Positions 51,937 to 64,000 of a stretch of DNA of 64,000 nt are shown piece after piece. The stretch is from positions 10,835,501 through 10,899,500 of the forward strand of contig JAKNDB010000068.1 of the NCBI GenBank assembly GCA_024305405.1, given 5' to 3'. Within the stretch, counting starts at the first letter, position 1; every line of letters begins with the position of its first letter. A program made the translations under genes and the position numbers. The stretch is from Dirofilaria immitis (lineage: Eukaryota; Nematoda; Chromadorea; Rhabditida; Onchocercidae). A model generated the notes under the pieces. The model saw only the letters and a list, made by a program, of their open reading frames with translations. It was not told the origin of the DNA and did no database searches.

Positions 51937-52215
51937 TTATAGTATATAATATAGTGTATATTTTTATTTTATAATATATAATATTATTTTATAGCATATA
52001 GTATGTTATTCTATATAAATATTATACATTATGAAATATATAATATATTTGTTTTTATTTCATGGCATATAATATATTTTTATTTCATAGTATATAATAT
52101 AATATATAATATTTTTATTTTATAAATTAGATAGATATATATCATACGATTAGGCAGATATACTACACAAAAGATATATATATATATAAGATATATATAT
52201 ATATATAAGAAAATA
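51937..52215. repeat. AT-rich degenerate tandem tract
   Basis: Repeats of the type atttttattttataatata with variable length, ending in two runs of (AT)n near 52172-52204. Confidence 0.8.
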
Positions 52216-52524
52216 TTGGTGGTCAACAAAATATTGACATCATTAAATTAATTAAGGAGATTTTTCAACTCGTTTGAAAATTCCCAAAATAAATTTTCCA
52301 TGCTATGATTCATCAATACTATTCAACGATTTATTACGATAAAAAACGCTATTCATGATCAAGTAATATTGCTCTATGATAATTAAGAAACGAAATTAAC
52401 TAGCTGCTTGGAATTATATTATTAAACTTTCTCATCGACGGCCAGCTATTTATTTAGATATATCTAGTCACGAAATTTCGACATTATTTTATCCAAATGA
52501 ATTTCTACGATTGCGAATAACATC

Positions 52525-52680
52525 TACGATTAGATAGATGTATATGACAAAATTATCGTACATATCTACTACGATTAGATAGATATATATGACAAAATCA
52601 TCTTATATATCTAAGATTAGATGGTTATATCATACGTTTAGAGAGATATACATCACAAAATCATGATATATATAGCAATC
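52525..52680 (-). repeat. Hairpin satellite, inverted, three degenerate copies
   Basis: Three units with gattagatagatatatatga and caaaatcat, reverse complement of the left arrays and more diverged. Confidence 0.8.
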
Positions 52681-55600
52681 AATTTCTCCCACGATATGAA
52701 ATGAAAAATCATTAGATTGAAATACTAATGATTTGTTATTAGCCATCAGCACGAATTGAAATGAGACTAAAAAATTATTGTTACTGATCATTCCTAGAAA
52801 ATGAATATTGGCTAATATTATCATTCAAGGAAGACTAGTTATATCGATCAACCACAAGCAGAAGTAATAGTCGGATCAAAGTATAAGTTATTTTCCACCT
52901 GTATTTTCCTTCTGTTAATATTTCCTAAAATATTTCCGATCGGCTAGCAATAATTAATTTTCTTATATTAGAATAATTAGTTAATTGCGTAGAGAAGTAA
53001 AATTTCATATCATTGGGTAAATATCAAACACTGATGCATTATTCTCTTATCTGAATATTTTATTGTTGACTTAGTTTTAGGAACAAACATTTAACGCTCC
53101 GACTTAATTGAGATTAGGCATATTTGCGTACTTATCTTTCATGAAATATTGAACATTTTTCATTTAAGTACTTCGAAAAAGTTCGCGGAACGCTGAAAGC
53201 TTACCGGTACGTAAATTTAATTCGTCTATTTCATTTTCACCTTTTGAATTTAATTTTTCTTGAAGTTCTTGACTTTTCAAAAGAAAATTTATTCAGTGTA
53301 AAATCATTTAAATTTCATAAGGAAAGGGAAAAAGAAAATATTAGGTTAAAATAGATCAACGGAAGTGAAATAAATCGAATTCAATTCAGTTTATGTCAAT
53401 TTTCTGGTTGAAAAAATCTTTAAATTGTTTAGTAAAATTAAAAGAAATAACCTTGAAAGATGTTGGACTTAGACAAAAGGTAGAGTCTTTATATAGTTGA
53501 TGTAATAGTAATTACATGATGATAAGCAATTATTAATTTTTCTAATATCATTGATAGTTTATGAACATTATCAGTTAGAGAAGTGATGGGGAGAATGATG
53601 AGCGAAAGGACAGGAATGTGGTGAGCAATTGGAAGGTTCGGCAAAGAATTTGTTCTACTATACTGCCAAGTTAACGGTCACATCGGTCATTACTTTCATC
53701 AATTTCAATATCACATGAATTCTACAATTTTGAACATATTGTTATTTTCAATCTATATAATTATCATTTGCAGATAGCTTTTTTTCTTTGTTCAAATCGA
53801 ATGAACTTAAAGCGAGACTCATCGTATTTATATGATCCGTTACAGGGATTTGTTATAAGTGTTCCTTCTGAAGTCATTGAAGATATTCTGATTTTTCGCT
53901 GTGGAAAGAAAGTGTATATTAATTTTAAAAGGCTCATAGTGTTTATGTTTTTCCGTTAGCTAATAAATTGTTTGTCAGTGCAGGGAGAAGGAGAAAGAGA
54001 CTAGATAATTATTCTTTTTACTTCTAGCATTCGAGAATCTTCCGAACAGTATTTTCCACCTCTTCTTATTGACTAGTTGATCTTAACTTTAATTTAAGTT
54101 TATTTTTATTTGATAGGTATTGATTCTCGTGAATTTCTATTGAAAAACAACTCAGAACAGATACCTCCAATGATCGAAGAAATAAAATGAAAATTTATAA
54201 TTTTGCATCATTTGATGACAAGAAATTGTAAATGAGATATATGCAATTTCCTTATTTTCGATTAGAATTTATTGTTTCCTTTTTGCATTAATAATTTCTT
54301 CTCCTTTTTCTCCTTTTAAATCATTTTCTTTCTTATCTTTTATCTTTGCAATTTCAAACATAAATTTTTATTTGAAAGAAGCTGTCGATGGGATTAAGTT
54401 TAAAGAGCTAGGATCGAATGAGTGCGATAGTACTAGGAACTCAAAATTTTCTCCACTTTCTCTCTAAAATTCGATTTCGATTGGGAAGAAGTTAGGATTG
54501 ACAATTGTCACAAATTTTTATTCCTTTTGTTCAATTTCTGTTTGGAAGAGCTGTTTCTGAATGGAAGTCTTGATAAGCTTCTGGACATTACTGCTGAAGT
54601 TTCTTAATAAATTTGCTATTAGCTCGAGAATTAATTTGTAGATGATCTTCCCTGCTCAACGGATATTTTACTTTAACTTTTGAACTATATTAAAACTAAA
54701 ACCTTTTGTTGATTAAAAGTAATGTGTTGTTCCCAATATAAATAGTCCTCTGAACTACTTGACTTGCTAGATATAACTAGCTGCAATTAATTCTGATCAT
54801 ATAGTACAAACTTCATCTATCGGTCGATTCTTCAGATTAACTTTGATTTTTATCAAAAATCTAGAAACGAAGAAAAGATTATGGAAGATTCCCAAAAAAA
54901 TCAATCAATCGATCTTTTCAATACAGCAATAATCAAAAAGAAGACAGTTACAAAAATATAGCTAATATTTATGCAAAACAAGTACTGATCCAGTTTGAAT
55001 CATTTTATTCAGTTTTAAGCTTTTTATTATTTGTTTTCGCAATTCAACTACCACTTAGCAGTTAGTACCTGCTTAAACGATTTTTTCTATTTTTGAAAAT
55101 TAACAAGACTATTTTCCAAGTAGATATTTTACTGAACCATCAAAATATTCATTAACTGAATAATTGTTGGTGAATATGCGACAAATATCAGAGATGAATA
55201 CGGCCGTACCTTATTATTTGCAAAAATATCAAGGATGGACTATTCGATTTAATCCACCTATCTAATTAACCTTCCGGAGATTAAGATTTACTAATAAGGT
55301 AGAGTTCCAGATATCTTTTTCAAAGCTATTTTTCAACATTTCGGTTTTAAATTAGAATTTTCCGAAAGTTTCTATGTAGTTATACAAAATCTTATCCAGA
55401 AATACGTTTAAATCGAAATTTATTTGAAAGATCTGGATTTTGTGATAGATGAGATTATATTAAAGTTTTGATAGGTTTGACATTGTCCAAAGTTTTTTTA
55501 TTTTCTTGGCATCATAGCCGAACCTATAATAAAAGATAAGTTGGACCAAAAATTCATTTCTCACTTTTTTTTAAAAACTACAAAGAGATAGCAGTAGAAG

Positions 55601-57720
55601 TGAGACCAGTAACATTTATTTTTCATTTTTTTTGCTCCAAAGGAAAAACTTTGCTGTCAAAATACAAAATCAAACGACGATTTTCCAAAATCATTAAAAC
55701 TTACAAGATCATTAAAAGTGTTCGCTAACTAATAAAGCCCATTATGTATGCATGAGTTGCGGGACATATTCGCCAGGTATGGGATCCTTTAACTGAAATT
55801 ATTATATAAGATTCAAAATTTTCGAAAATTCTTGTTTAAAATATTCATCCTAGTTATTGATACTGTAACATAATAAACCATTTCAAACGAGAAATGATAA
55901 TTTCACGTAAATTATATATTAGCCTATTAATTAATGAGCAGAGTCCATATTACTGAATTTGTGAAAAAGCTTAGGCAAATAGTCATGATATTACATATCA
56001 TATCTGATACGAGTAAGAAAATGATGATATAATGATATTTGACGATACTAAAAAGTTCAGATAAAGTCATTTCGATACCAATTCTGCCTTCTCCCTCCTT
56101 TTTTTATTTTTCTAGCTTGATAGTATCATTCTCTGCTTAATTCACGCCTGAATTGCAACACAAATGTATACATCTATGTTGCTTTTCTCTCTAATGTGAT
56201 TGCAATATTTTCGAATATTTAATTAGATCCTAATAGACCGAATGATATTTCTTTTTAAAGTATTAAGAAATTCTGTCTTTCCATTTCCATGCATACTTAT
56301 TGAAAGTTTTGATTAAAAAGTTGGAAGTATTCTACCAGGATGAAATAAAAGAAACAACTGGATTCATTCACTTCTTTCCTTCGTATCTTTGCGTCTACAT
56401 GAATATCATCGAATGAATATATAATTATAATTATAGTTGTACGGAAGCTAAATATATGTGTCATGATGTATTTCATACAATTACACACACTAATTTTACA
56501 AATATATTATGCATATTGGAATATATATATATATAATAAATTAAAATTACATAACATTGTTTCGGAATTGATAATACATCAGAACTGATGAATATGACAC
56601 CAAGCATCCAATAGGAGTACAAATTTCGTGATCAAATGCAGTATAAATAGATATAATACTATAACGTACTGTTCATTTAAAAAAAAGAATTTTAGGGAAG
56701 GCCAGAAAGAATAATGTCCATATTTCATCTATCATGCATTCAGGCTAACATTTCAAGGTGAGTGTAAATAATTGTGTATCGCATATCTTGGATGTGTCAC
56801 CTTGGTAATGTCCAGCAAAAAGAAGAATTTTGTTCTATGGCTTTTGTCGAGACATTATGGTAACTGATAGCTTCTGATAACTATAATTGAATAATAGAGA
56901 CAATTTTTGATAAATTTATAAGTAAGAAAATGCCTTAATAAACCTAAATATATTATTTTGTTTTTTAACTGTTTAATTTTCAGTATCTTCTGTTTAGCAT
57001 ACCCTTGCGATTATTCCTTTGATCAGATGCTAATTGAAATCTTTTCACATTGCTGTCAATTTTATGCACTTATCTTTGCTTTCAACGATTTGCAATTAGG
57101 CTCCTATTGAATTATAGTCGACAAAATGCCACGAATCAATGAGCCTTGTCAGCCATCCTCTATCGTTATCAGGCTATATTTTTTACTTAAATTTTTTTAT
57201 ACGATATTTGATTCGACTGGCATCTCCAACATTTCTACATCTTCTCTTATACATGATATTATTTTCAATATCAGCTGTATAACCAACGCACCTATATTAT
57301 TAATTTTATTAGTTTGTATAAATATAATTTTATTCTTTTAAAATATTATTCCAATAAATTCATAAGTAAGTAGTTGAAATCGAAATCGAAATAAACATTA
57401 TGTATTATTTGCAATTTATTGCAATTGAACAATATTAGCAATTGTTTATTGTTCCATATCGATCATAAATTTCTTCCACTTTACGCTCTTATCCATATTA
57501 ACGAAATCTATAATAGTTCTCACCTCTTATAGTATAATTGCAACATATAATACATTCGAACGATATGTGTCACATATCGTCACACTTCAAAATTTAACGG
57601 CATTACGTTCGACTATTTGCAAATTTCAGTGAGCTATTTTCAGTAAAACAGTGTGCTAATTTTGAAGCAGAAGCCATATGAAGTATTTCCCAAATGGTCT
57701 CTCCATGCATACGCAAATAT
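52681..57720. other. Gene-poor 5 kb
   Basis: No supported gene. A possible isolated exon lies at 54118-54190. A 29-codon frame at 55174-55263 (with VPYYLQKYQGWTIRFNPP) looks protein-like but has no signals around it. The remainder is AT-rich. Confidence 0.35.
54118..54190 (+). CDS. Possible orphan terminal exon
   Basis: A good acceptor (tatttgatag) is followed by GIDSREFLLKNNSEQ, IPPMIEEIK and a stop. The pattern resembles the start of some RhoGAP domains, but no partner exon phases with it. It may be a relic. Confidence 0.2.
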
Positions 57721-57721
57721 C

Positions 57722-57838
57722 GACACACATACGAACATGCACACATACAAACATGTACACATGCACACATACACACACACACACATACGCACACACACAT
57801 ATACACATACACATACACGCACACATACATATACGTAC
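57722..57838. repeat. CA microsatellite
   Basis: Imperfect (CA)n with acata interruptions; frames across it on both strands are artefacts. Confidence 0.95.
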
Positions 57839-58286
57839 AACCATATTACGCGCAAATGTCCTCCATTGTGGTCGTCTGGCATCGTTAGTTCATGATTTTC
57901 ATGAGGCCCATATCGATTCCAAATCCTTGCCTTCTGTATCTTCTTTCTTTCTCCATTTTTCCGGATCTCTATGGTCTTTTACATTCCACTTTAACATCAA
58001 CTCCAAAAAGTGCTCATCACATTCCAGCCTATTCTTCCGGGACTAGGCAAAAACCTTTAAATGCTTTGGCAGCCTCAAGCTAATACATCACTCAACAAAT
58101 TTTATTTCTTCTTACAGAATTGCCTAGTATGCATGTAAGTATGTGTATATATATATCCGTTTATTTTATACTCCTCATGAATTTTATAGGTATCCGATAT
58201 ATATCACCGCTTCTTCTTTTAAACTTCGATGGTTCAAAAAAATTATAGACTACACATGATTCCTAGCACATGCATATATTTATGTA

Positions 58287-58345
58287 ACACACACACACAC
58301 ACACACACATACACACACACATACACACACACACATACACACACA
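58287..58345. repeat. CA microsatellite
   Basis: A second (CA)n with four single-T interruptions. Confidence 0.95.
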
Positions 58346-60313
58346 AATAGATGTGCTAAAATATAAAGTTTGCTTGATATTGCTACAATGTCTTCCTAAA
58401 AGTTATTTAGTGTTAGTACAGATGTTCAGATTTAGAATCCTCTTCAAACTCGATTCCTTTCTTTTTCCAAATTAATAGTTTTCTCTCAAACTTTATTTTT
58501 GTCAATTTCATTACTGTATAATGTATTATTATTCGTGTGGCATACCTATATATCTACTTGTAGGGTATCTTCGCTTCTTCAATGATAACATCGTGCAGAC
58601 GTACTTGACCTCATTTTAAATAGTATTTACGACAATGAAAGTGATAAAAACATGAAAGTAAATGCACTCACAAACGTTTATTATTTATTGTGGAGGGATT
58701 TTGAGAAAAATGAACGTATGCAGAAAATAACGAGGATGCTAAAATGATTAGGTAAGTAAGTAAGTAATGACTGTCAAAATAAGTTATATCAATGCGTACT
58801 ACTTCATCCGATCACTTAGTCAGAAATAAAACTGTTTTATCGTTGAGCTCCCCAGCATACAATGGAACTAGAAAGGAAGGAGAAATGTGTATAACTTATA
58901 CCGATTCCAAAATAAAAAGTGAGGATTTGGAAGGACTGATGACATTGTAAAATTTAGTAGAATTGTTTGCTTTTAGATTCATATGAAGTTTATGCTTTAA
59001 GAATTTGCTTTCAATTTTCATTTCTTAATTGCCTTTGAAATCTCTCTCTTCTCATGCCTTTTATCATATTTTTAACAAATTATTAAATTAGTATAGTTTA
59101 TTGAATCAATTTAGGAAAAATATTAGTGCTAAATAAGTGATCAATGAGTAATAAGATCACCATGGACAGAATTTAGAATAGCTTAAAGCGTAATTTAAAT
59201 GTAAATATATGATATGATGGCAGATGAAATGTAGCGTTACATTTGGATTTCTTGTTTACTACTTTCGTTATTTGCATCAAAATTGTTGAAATGATAATGT
59301 ATGCTATATTTCCTGCTTTAATTAAAATGCACTACTGATCAATCACTCAAAACAAACAAATATTTTAGCTATGAAATAATTCAGTTTTCAAGAGCATTAT
59401 CTAAGAAATGCATTCTTGGAATTGTTGAATATTAAACAATGATAATTATTTTATAATTAATTCTGCATAAAATTATGGATGAAACTTTTGCAGTAATTTT
59501 ATAAAATATTTTTAAGGAGAAAATATTTATCTAAAGATACAATTCGAATAGTGTAAATAGTGTAGGTTATTATCTTTTCTTTTAGCTAAAGTAATTAATT
59601 ATGAAAAATTATAAAAACATTGGAAACGATGAGGAATTTCAAAATGTTTTGTCTCAAACAAAATAACAAAATTTATTCATATCGCATTCCATTCACAATA
59701 CATTCTCATTTCAAAAGTAAACTTTCTCTAAACGACGTCACCGTTATGCCTGCAATTATTTCATTCCTTATGTTATGATTACAGTAGAAAAGCACGACAT
59801 GTCATCACACGACATGTCATCACGTTTCTTAGCTTTTTTTCTTTTCTTTTCTTTTTTTTTTATGGAAAAAATGGAAGAAATAGACATGAATCATTCCTGC
59901 TCTTCAAATATGATATTTCATACTGCTTTTTTTCTTCTTTATAGCTTCATTACTTTCTAAATTCTCAGCTAGTTATCGTGGCGACAATTGGATAATATTG
60001 AAGTACAGTGAGACTTTTTTTTTTCGAAGCCTCATGTGAACAGAATAATTACCTCAACATCAAGAACTTAATAAGCAGAATAAAATAAGTAGAATATTTA
60101 GACGGATGATATCGTTAATTTCAACCATCGGTATAAAGTTACGTTTAATTAATGTAATCGTATTGAAGATGTATTGTGTGATTCAACTATATATTACTAA
60201 TGCTACAGACAAATCCATGGATTCTTCTTCATAAAATCCCGGAAATTTTTGATCAATAAAACTAAAAGTTTGCTTACAATAATAAAAAATGTCATCAATG
60301 AACAGCAAATCTT
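58346..60313. other. Gene-free, short repeats
   Basis: No supported exon. It contains (GTAA)4 near 58752-58767 and two tandem 15-base units with a central ACATGT at about 59796-59824. Confidence 0.4.
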
Positions 60314-60716
60314 TCATTTATGTGGACAAAATAAATAGTCAGTAAGTGGAAATAGGTAAAGAATTAGATGAGAAATTAGTAAATCCCCGTCATTGACAAT
60401 AGTTACTGTTTGACAGCCTTTAATGATTTGGGGATTTCGATTCGTTCTTTTTCTTTTCTTTTTGTTTGGTAATGGAAAAGTTATCGCAACTTGATCCTTA
60501 CTTATTGTTCGTTTTCCCATTCTTTTATGCTTCCAATTATCTCCATCATCGGAAATAATTATATTTGCGCAATTTTTAAATAAATTATCAGTGAATATAT
60601 TATCTGTCACTCCACTACCTCCCACATCATATGATCTCTGGAAGGCCTCGAAATCTTGTTTTCAGTATACAATTTTTTCGCAATTAAATAACGGTTAAAC
60701 GACGCAGTGAAAACAT
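60314..60716 (-). CDS. Unrecognised 115-residue basic protein, two exons
   Basis: Exon 1 is 60716-60693 (MFSLRRLT) and exon 2 is 60637-60314, joined in phase 0 across a 55-base intron ending in ggccttccag; the donor gttatt is weak. The body is hydrophilic and basic, with a nuclear-signal-like cluster (PNKKKRKRTNR) at about residues 65-75 flanked by acidic ISDDGDN. The C terminus is hydrophobic (LLISHLILYLFPLTDYLF). No family is recognised. It is divergent from the GRAF-like gene, with leader exons only about 50 bases apart, so the two may share a promoter. A donor near TVTIVNDGD is possible, in which case the hydrophobic end would be intronic. Confidence 0.45.
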
Positions 60717-60763
60717 TTTATTTCTTTTGTATTAATTCGGTGGATGGTGATAGACGTGTGCAA

Positions 60764-61021
60764 ATGGAGGAGATAACTGTGCTAAATGGAATGGCTTATC
60801 ATTCAGTTTGGATCACATTGTCCTAACAACAACAACAACAACAACAGCAACAATAACAACAGCAACAACAAAAATAACAAAGTAAGTTATTCGTTTTCAT
60901 TTATTGTTGAAAATAGTGTGTTAAAAAAATTATGAATCGATTTTGTCCATAGATTAATATTTACTTGTCTATTTCAGTAATGTTCAGCATGATTCGATGG
61001 AAGTTTCTCAAGGCTAGCTGA
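60764..61021 (+). promoter_or_regulatory. Leader of the GRAF-like gene with CAA repeat and two uORFs
   Basis: A probable 5' untranslated exon ends at 60881 with an ideal donor (gtaagt) just after an (AAC)n-rich tract at 60825-60881. The next acceptor (ctatttcag) ends at 60977. Two short upstream frames lie in this leader: 60764-60826 (20 codons) and 60980-61021 (13 codons), both ending before the main ATG at 61061. Confidence 0.5.
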
Positions 61022-61060
61022 TATTTCCTTTTCCTTTCCTGGTATTATATATGAGATATA

Positions 61061-64000
61061 ATGGTCCTACGACCCTTAGAATTTGCGGATTGCCTGTCAG
61101 ATAGTCCATGGTTTCGCCAAAATTTGCGTGAACACGAAAGCGTTCTGGAAGATGCTCATAAAAATATCAAAAATATCGAAATACAATGTCGTGAACTTAT
61201 TCAGTGCACAAAAAGTAAGTTTTATGTTGTTTTCACAGTTTTTCCTTATTCATTTCTTATTTCCTTTATTTTTTATTTGCTAACTTATTGCTGCGTCGTT
61301 TCAGAAATTTTAGTTCTCAATTTTTTCTAACTTTTATTTCCTCTTTCGATTTTTATTTTCTTCTGTTCTTTTTAAAAATTTTTACAGTATATTTAGTTTT
61401 TCTATGCTTAAAGTGAAATTAAAATTTTTTATCTAAAAAATACAGAAATATTCCCTCATATCAGCTTGAATTTGAATAAAACAAGCTCAGCTAAAAATAG
61501 AACGTGTTTCACGTCTAAATTTAGTGTCACATCAGTCCATTACTTTATGTTGTTTTAACCCTTTTAGATCAGTTTAATTGAATTAATCTTTTTCATTAAT
61601 ATAATAGCTTCTAATTTTTTAAAAGATTTGCTAAGAAATCATTATGATTTTATGAATGGCCACTTGTAATTTTGAAGGTAGGCAACAGGATTATAGAGTT
61701 GAGATGTAATTCACTGTTTATTTTGCAGAACTTTCTATGGCTCAAAAAGCATTTGCAAAGTCGTTGAAAGAATTTAAGTTTGTCACGATTGGTAGTACTC
61801 AGACAGATGATGAACGAAAAATAGGTTGGTTTTTTTTTGTTTTCTATTACTCATTTTATTCATATTTATGTTTCACATTTTACTGCTGGGTAATATGTAA
61901 TGTAGAATGTTGGGTAATTTTTTGCTTATATTATGAATATATTGTTTCTTATATCGTAGCTATGAGTAAAACAACCAGTGAAAAATAGAAAACTTTCATT
62001 ACAAAATCTCAAAGTATTGGAAATTGTTTATGACATATTCTTCATTCGACTTATATTTATGACTGATAAGTATTTAGCGAAAGCGCAATTAATAGATTTG
62101 CAGCTGAATGTGTGAGTAAATTTGGGGATTTTATAAGTCAGATCGAAGATCACCGTGAAAAGATTATTGAAGACTCGGAGACCCATTTTATTGAACCTCT
62201 ACGCAAATTTCGAATGGAAGGAATTGGCAAGGTTACTTTTGATTATCATGAATAAATTTGCTTTCATATTGAAGCTAATTTAATTGTTTGGGGAATCTGA
62301 TACTAAGTATTTTATATGTGCACATTTAGATCAAGCTGAAACTTAAGAAGATGTGTTCTTTACCAACCTAAATTTTTGCTAAATTTTGGACTATCATATC
62401 AAATCTATATTACTTTTCTGGAATTTGAAATTCTTTTCAGCCGTAATATAATACTCATGTTTCTCTTTCATGTGCTCAGCTTATATAAAATGCAGATTAG
62501 TTTAGGTATTACATGATGACAAAAAAGATATGAAAAAGAATCCAACAAATTTTATGCATCTCTCGAAAAACATTTGCACTTGTCAACGGTAAGTTTTTTT
62601 ATTTTTATAAAATTTGCTAGTTTTGCTCGCAAAAATCTTTTCCAAGTGAAATTTTACCATATTAATATTTCGAGGGTGTAAAACATACCGAATACTCTGG
62701 AAATATCAAACAGAGATGATGTGATCATTATTGTTTGCAATTTACTCAAGAATAGTGAATGAAAGGGCTAGTTAACTGACATCATTAATTTGTTATATGA
62801 TTGTGATCCCAATTCATATCGATTAAAAGGTGCGAGATCGGCTTTAGTTAAATTAATTTATATATACTTAAAATTAAAGCTTGATATTCTTTTGAGGCAA
62901 GAAAAATGATTTCAAGGAGGCAGATGCTCAACTGGACATGCAACAACGAAATTTCTGTAGTTGTTCGCTGGATTATGTAACAGCAATACAAGCTGTTCAG
63001 GAAAGGATGAAATTTGAATTTGTGGAAACATTATGTTCATTTGTGTATAGCTGGCTTACTTTTTATCATGTTGGTAAGAGTTGATATATGTGTTGTAAAA
63101 ATAAATTTTTACACAAATCAAGATTATGACATAAATTGGTATGCTTCTTTGTTCTTCTTCTATATGTCGCAATAATAAAATCATTATTAATAAAGATAAA
63201 AATCTTTTCAGGTCACGTAACGCATGAAGACTTCAAACCATTTTTGAGTGAAGTGCAGTCAAAAGTTCAAAAGGTCGTATTTTCATGCTCGTTTCATTTG
63301 TAACATCTGTTTCTGCATTGTTAACGCTTGTCTTTTATTATTTTGCAGGGAAATGTTTAATTATTGTTAAAGTTCTATATAAAAATACCTGAAAGAATAG
63401 TTGATATCCTAATTCATTTCAGGGTAATTTTCCCAATAATAATAAATTCAAGGCGAATTTAGGCAAAACAGAGCTTCGAGGAAACGAAAGAGTATTATCT
63501 CCAGCTCAAAGACAAAATGCTGATAAATCATTTGAAAAATGCAGTTAGTTTTGGTCTTTGCAAGAGTTTTAAACATTTTAGCCCAGGAATATTTTGGTTG
63601 CTGGCATGATCAGTTTCTTTTTGGAGATCTAACTGTGTAAAATTAGAGGATGCGCAACCTGAATTTTTATGATCCTTCATTAGATTTTCAATAATGTATT
63701 TTTGCTTAACGTCACATCAGGAAGTTAAAGGCATCCAGATGAAACCACCACAATCATTTATAAGGTAATTACTAATTATATGATTATAATATTTTTTAAG
63801 AAGAAATTTAGTTTAATCAATTTTGAAGATTACCTGAAAATTTTCATTTTTGCTCAGATCAACTTTCGCTTCAATCCAGTTCACGATTTTCAGGTATTTC
63901 AAACGGGTAGAAGTGATAATGTTAATGAAAATCTGATGCCTCGAAATGTTTCTAGCATTAAACAAGGCTATATTTTTGCTCATGAAAAAGTAAAATTCCA
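61061..64000 (+). CDS. GRAF/oligophrenin-family BAR-PH-RhoGAP protein, 5' part
   Basis: Homologue of ARHGAP26/10/42 and oligophrenin, Rho GTPase activators that sense or bend membrane. Supported exons: 61061-61214, 61729-61824, 62104-62231, 62506-62588, 62902-63073, 63212-63273, 63423-63543, 63721-63764, and 63858 onward. The BAR domain is recognised from the start (LRPLEFADCLSDSPWFR), EFKFVTIGSTQTDDE, HREKIIEDSETHFIEPL, KHLHLST, EADAQLDMQQ, VQERMKFEFVE and WLTFYHVG, about residues 1-210. The PH domain begins at IKQGYIFAHEKVKF at the window edge. RhoGAP and SH3 would lie beyond. One base is missing in the A6 run at 62521-62526. Exon junctions around 63543-63858 do not phase cleanly, so another error or exon is likely there. 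Confidence 0.88.

Noticed and set aside
57603..58046. Several His/Thr- or Cys/Val-rich frames on both strands
   Set aside because: Artefacts of the CA microsatellite.

Overview
The window reads as nuclear DNA of a nematode, probably an AT-rich clade III (filaria-like) species. The evidence is a canonical 376-residue nematode-type actin, many small introns ending in TTTCAG, start codons lying just behind splice acceptors (as in SL trans-splicing), about one gene per 6 kb, and no bacterial-style operons. The species itself is an inference and is not settled.

Layout. 0-7.6 kb: two unrecognised minus-strand genes (626-1437 and 6616-6885) and a GC-richer promoter-like block near 4.1-4.4 kb. 7.7-9.5 kb: actin, plus strand. 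10.9-18.5 kb: FANCJ/BRIP1 (C. elegans DOG-1) DNA helicase, plus strand, about 22 exons. 19.7-20.2 kb: candidate two-exon small gene, minus strand. 21.5-22.5 kb: SMIM14 homologue, plus strand. 25.1-31.8 kb: SMARCAD1/Fun30 chromatin remodeller, minus strand. 32.9-37.3 kb: unrecognised single-pass membrane protein with a long basic/acidic cytoplasmic tail, minus strand. 38.8-41.4 kb: AUP1 homologue. 42.8-44.5 kb: mitochondrial RbfA homologue. 45.1-45.3 kb: an orphan 18S rRNA fragment. 47.6-52.7 kb: a repeat island with a hairpin satellite in both orientations, a decayed C2H2 zinc-finger sequence and a 75-bp tandem repeat. 53-60 kb: nearly gene-free, with CA microsatellites. 60.3-60.7 kb (minus) and 61.06 kb onward (plus): a divergent pair, a small unknown gene and a GRAF/oligophrenin-family BAR-PH-RhoGAP gene that runs off the window.

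Several conserved genes, actin included, carry a single-base frame break, mostly in a run of A or T. Adding one base restores exon length and intron phase almost every time. Error in the underlying assembly is much more likely than true pseudogenes, so breaks are marked but the genes are annotated as intact.

The genes are a typical eukaryotic mix without a shared pathway. Two (FANCJ and SMARCAD1) work in genome maintenance, AUP1 in ER-associated degradation and lipid droplets, RbfA in the mitochondrial ribosome, and actin and GRAF in the cytoskeleton and membrane. The less explained parts are the membrane-tail protein, the small orphan genes and the repeat island.
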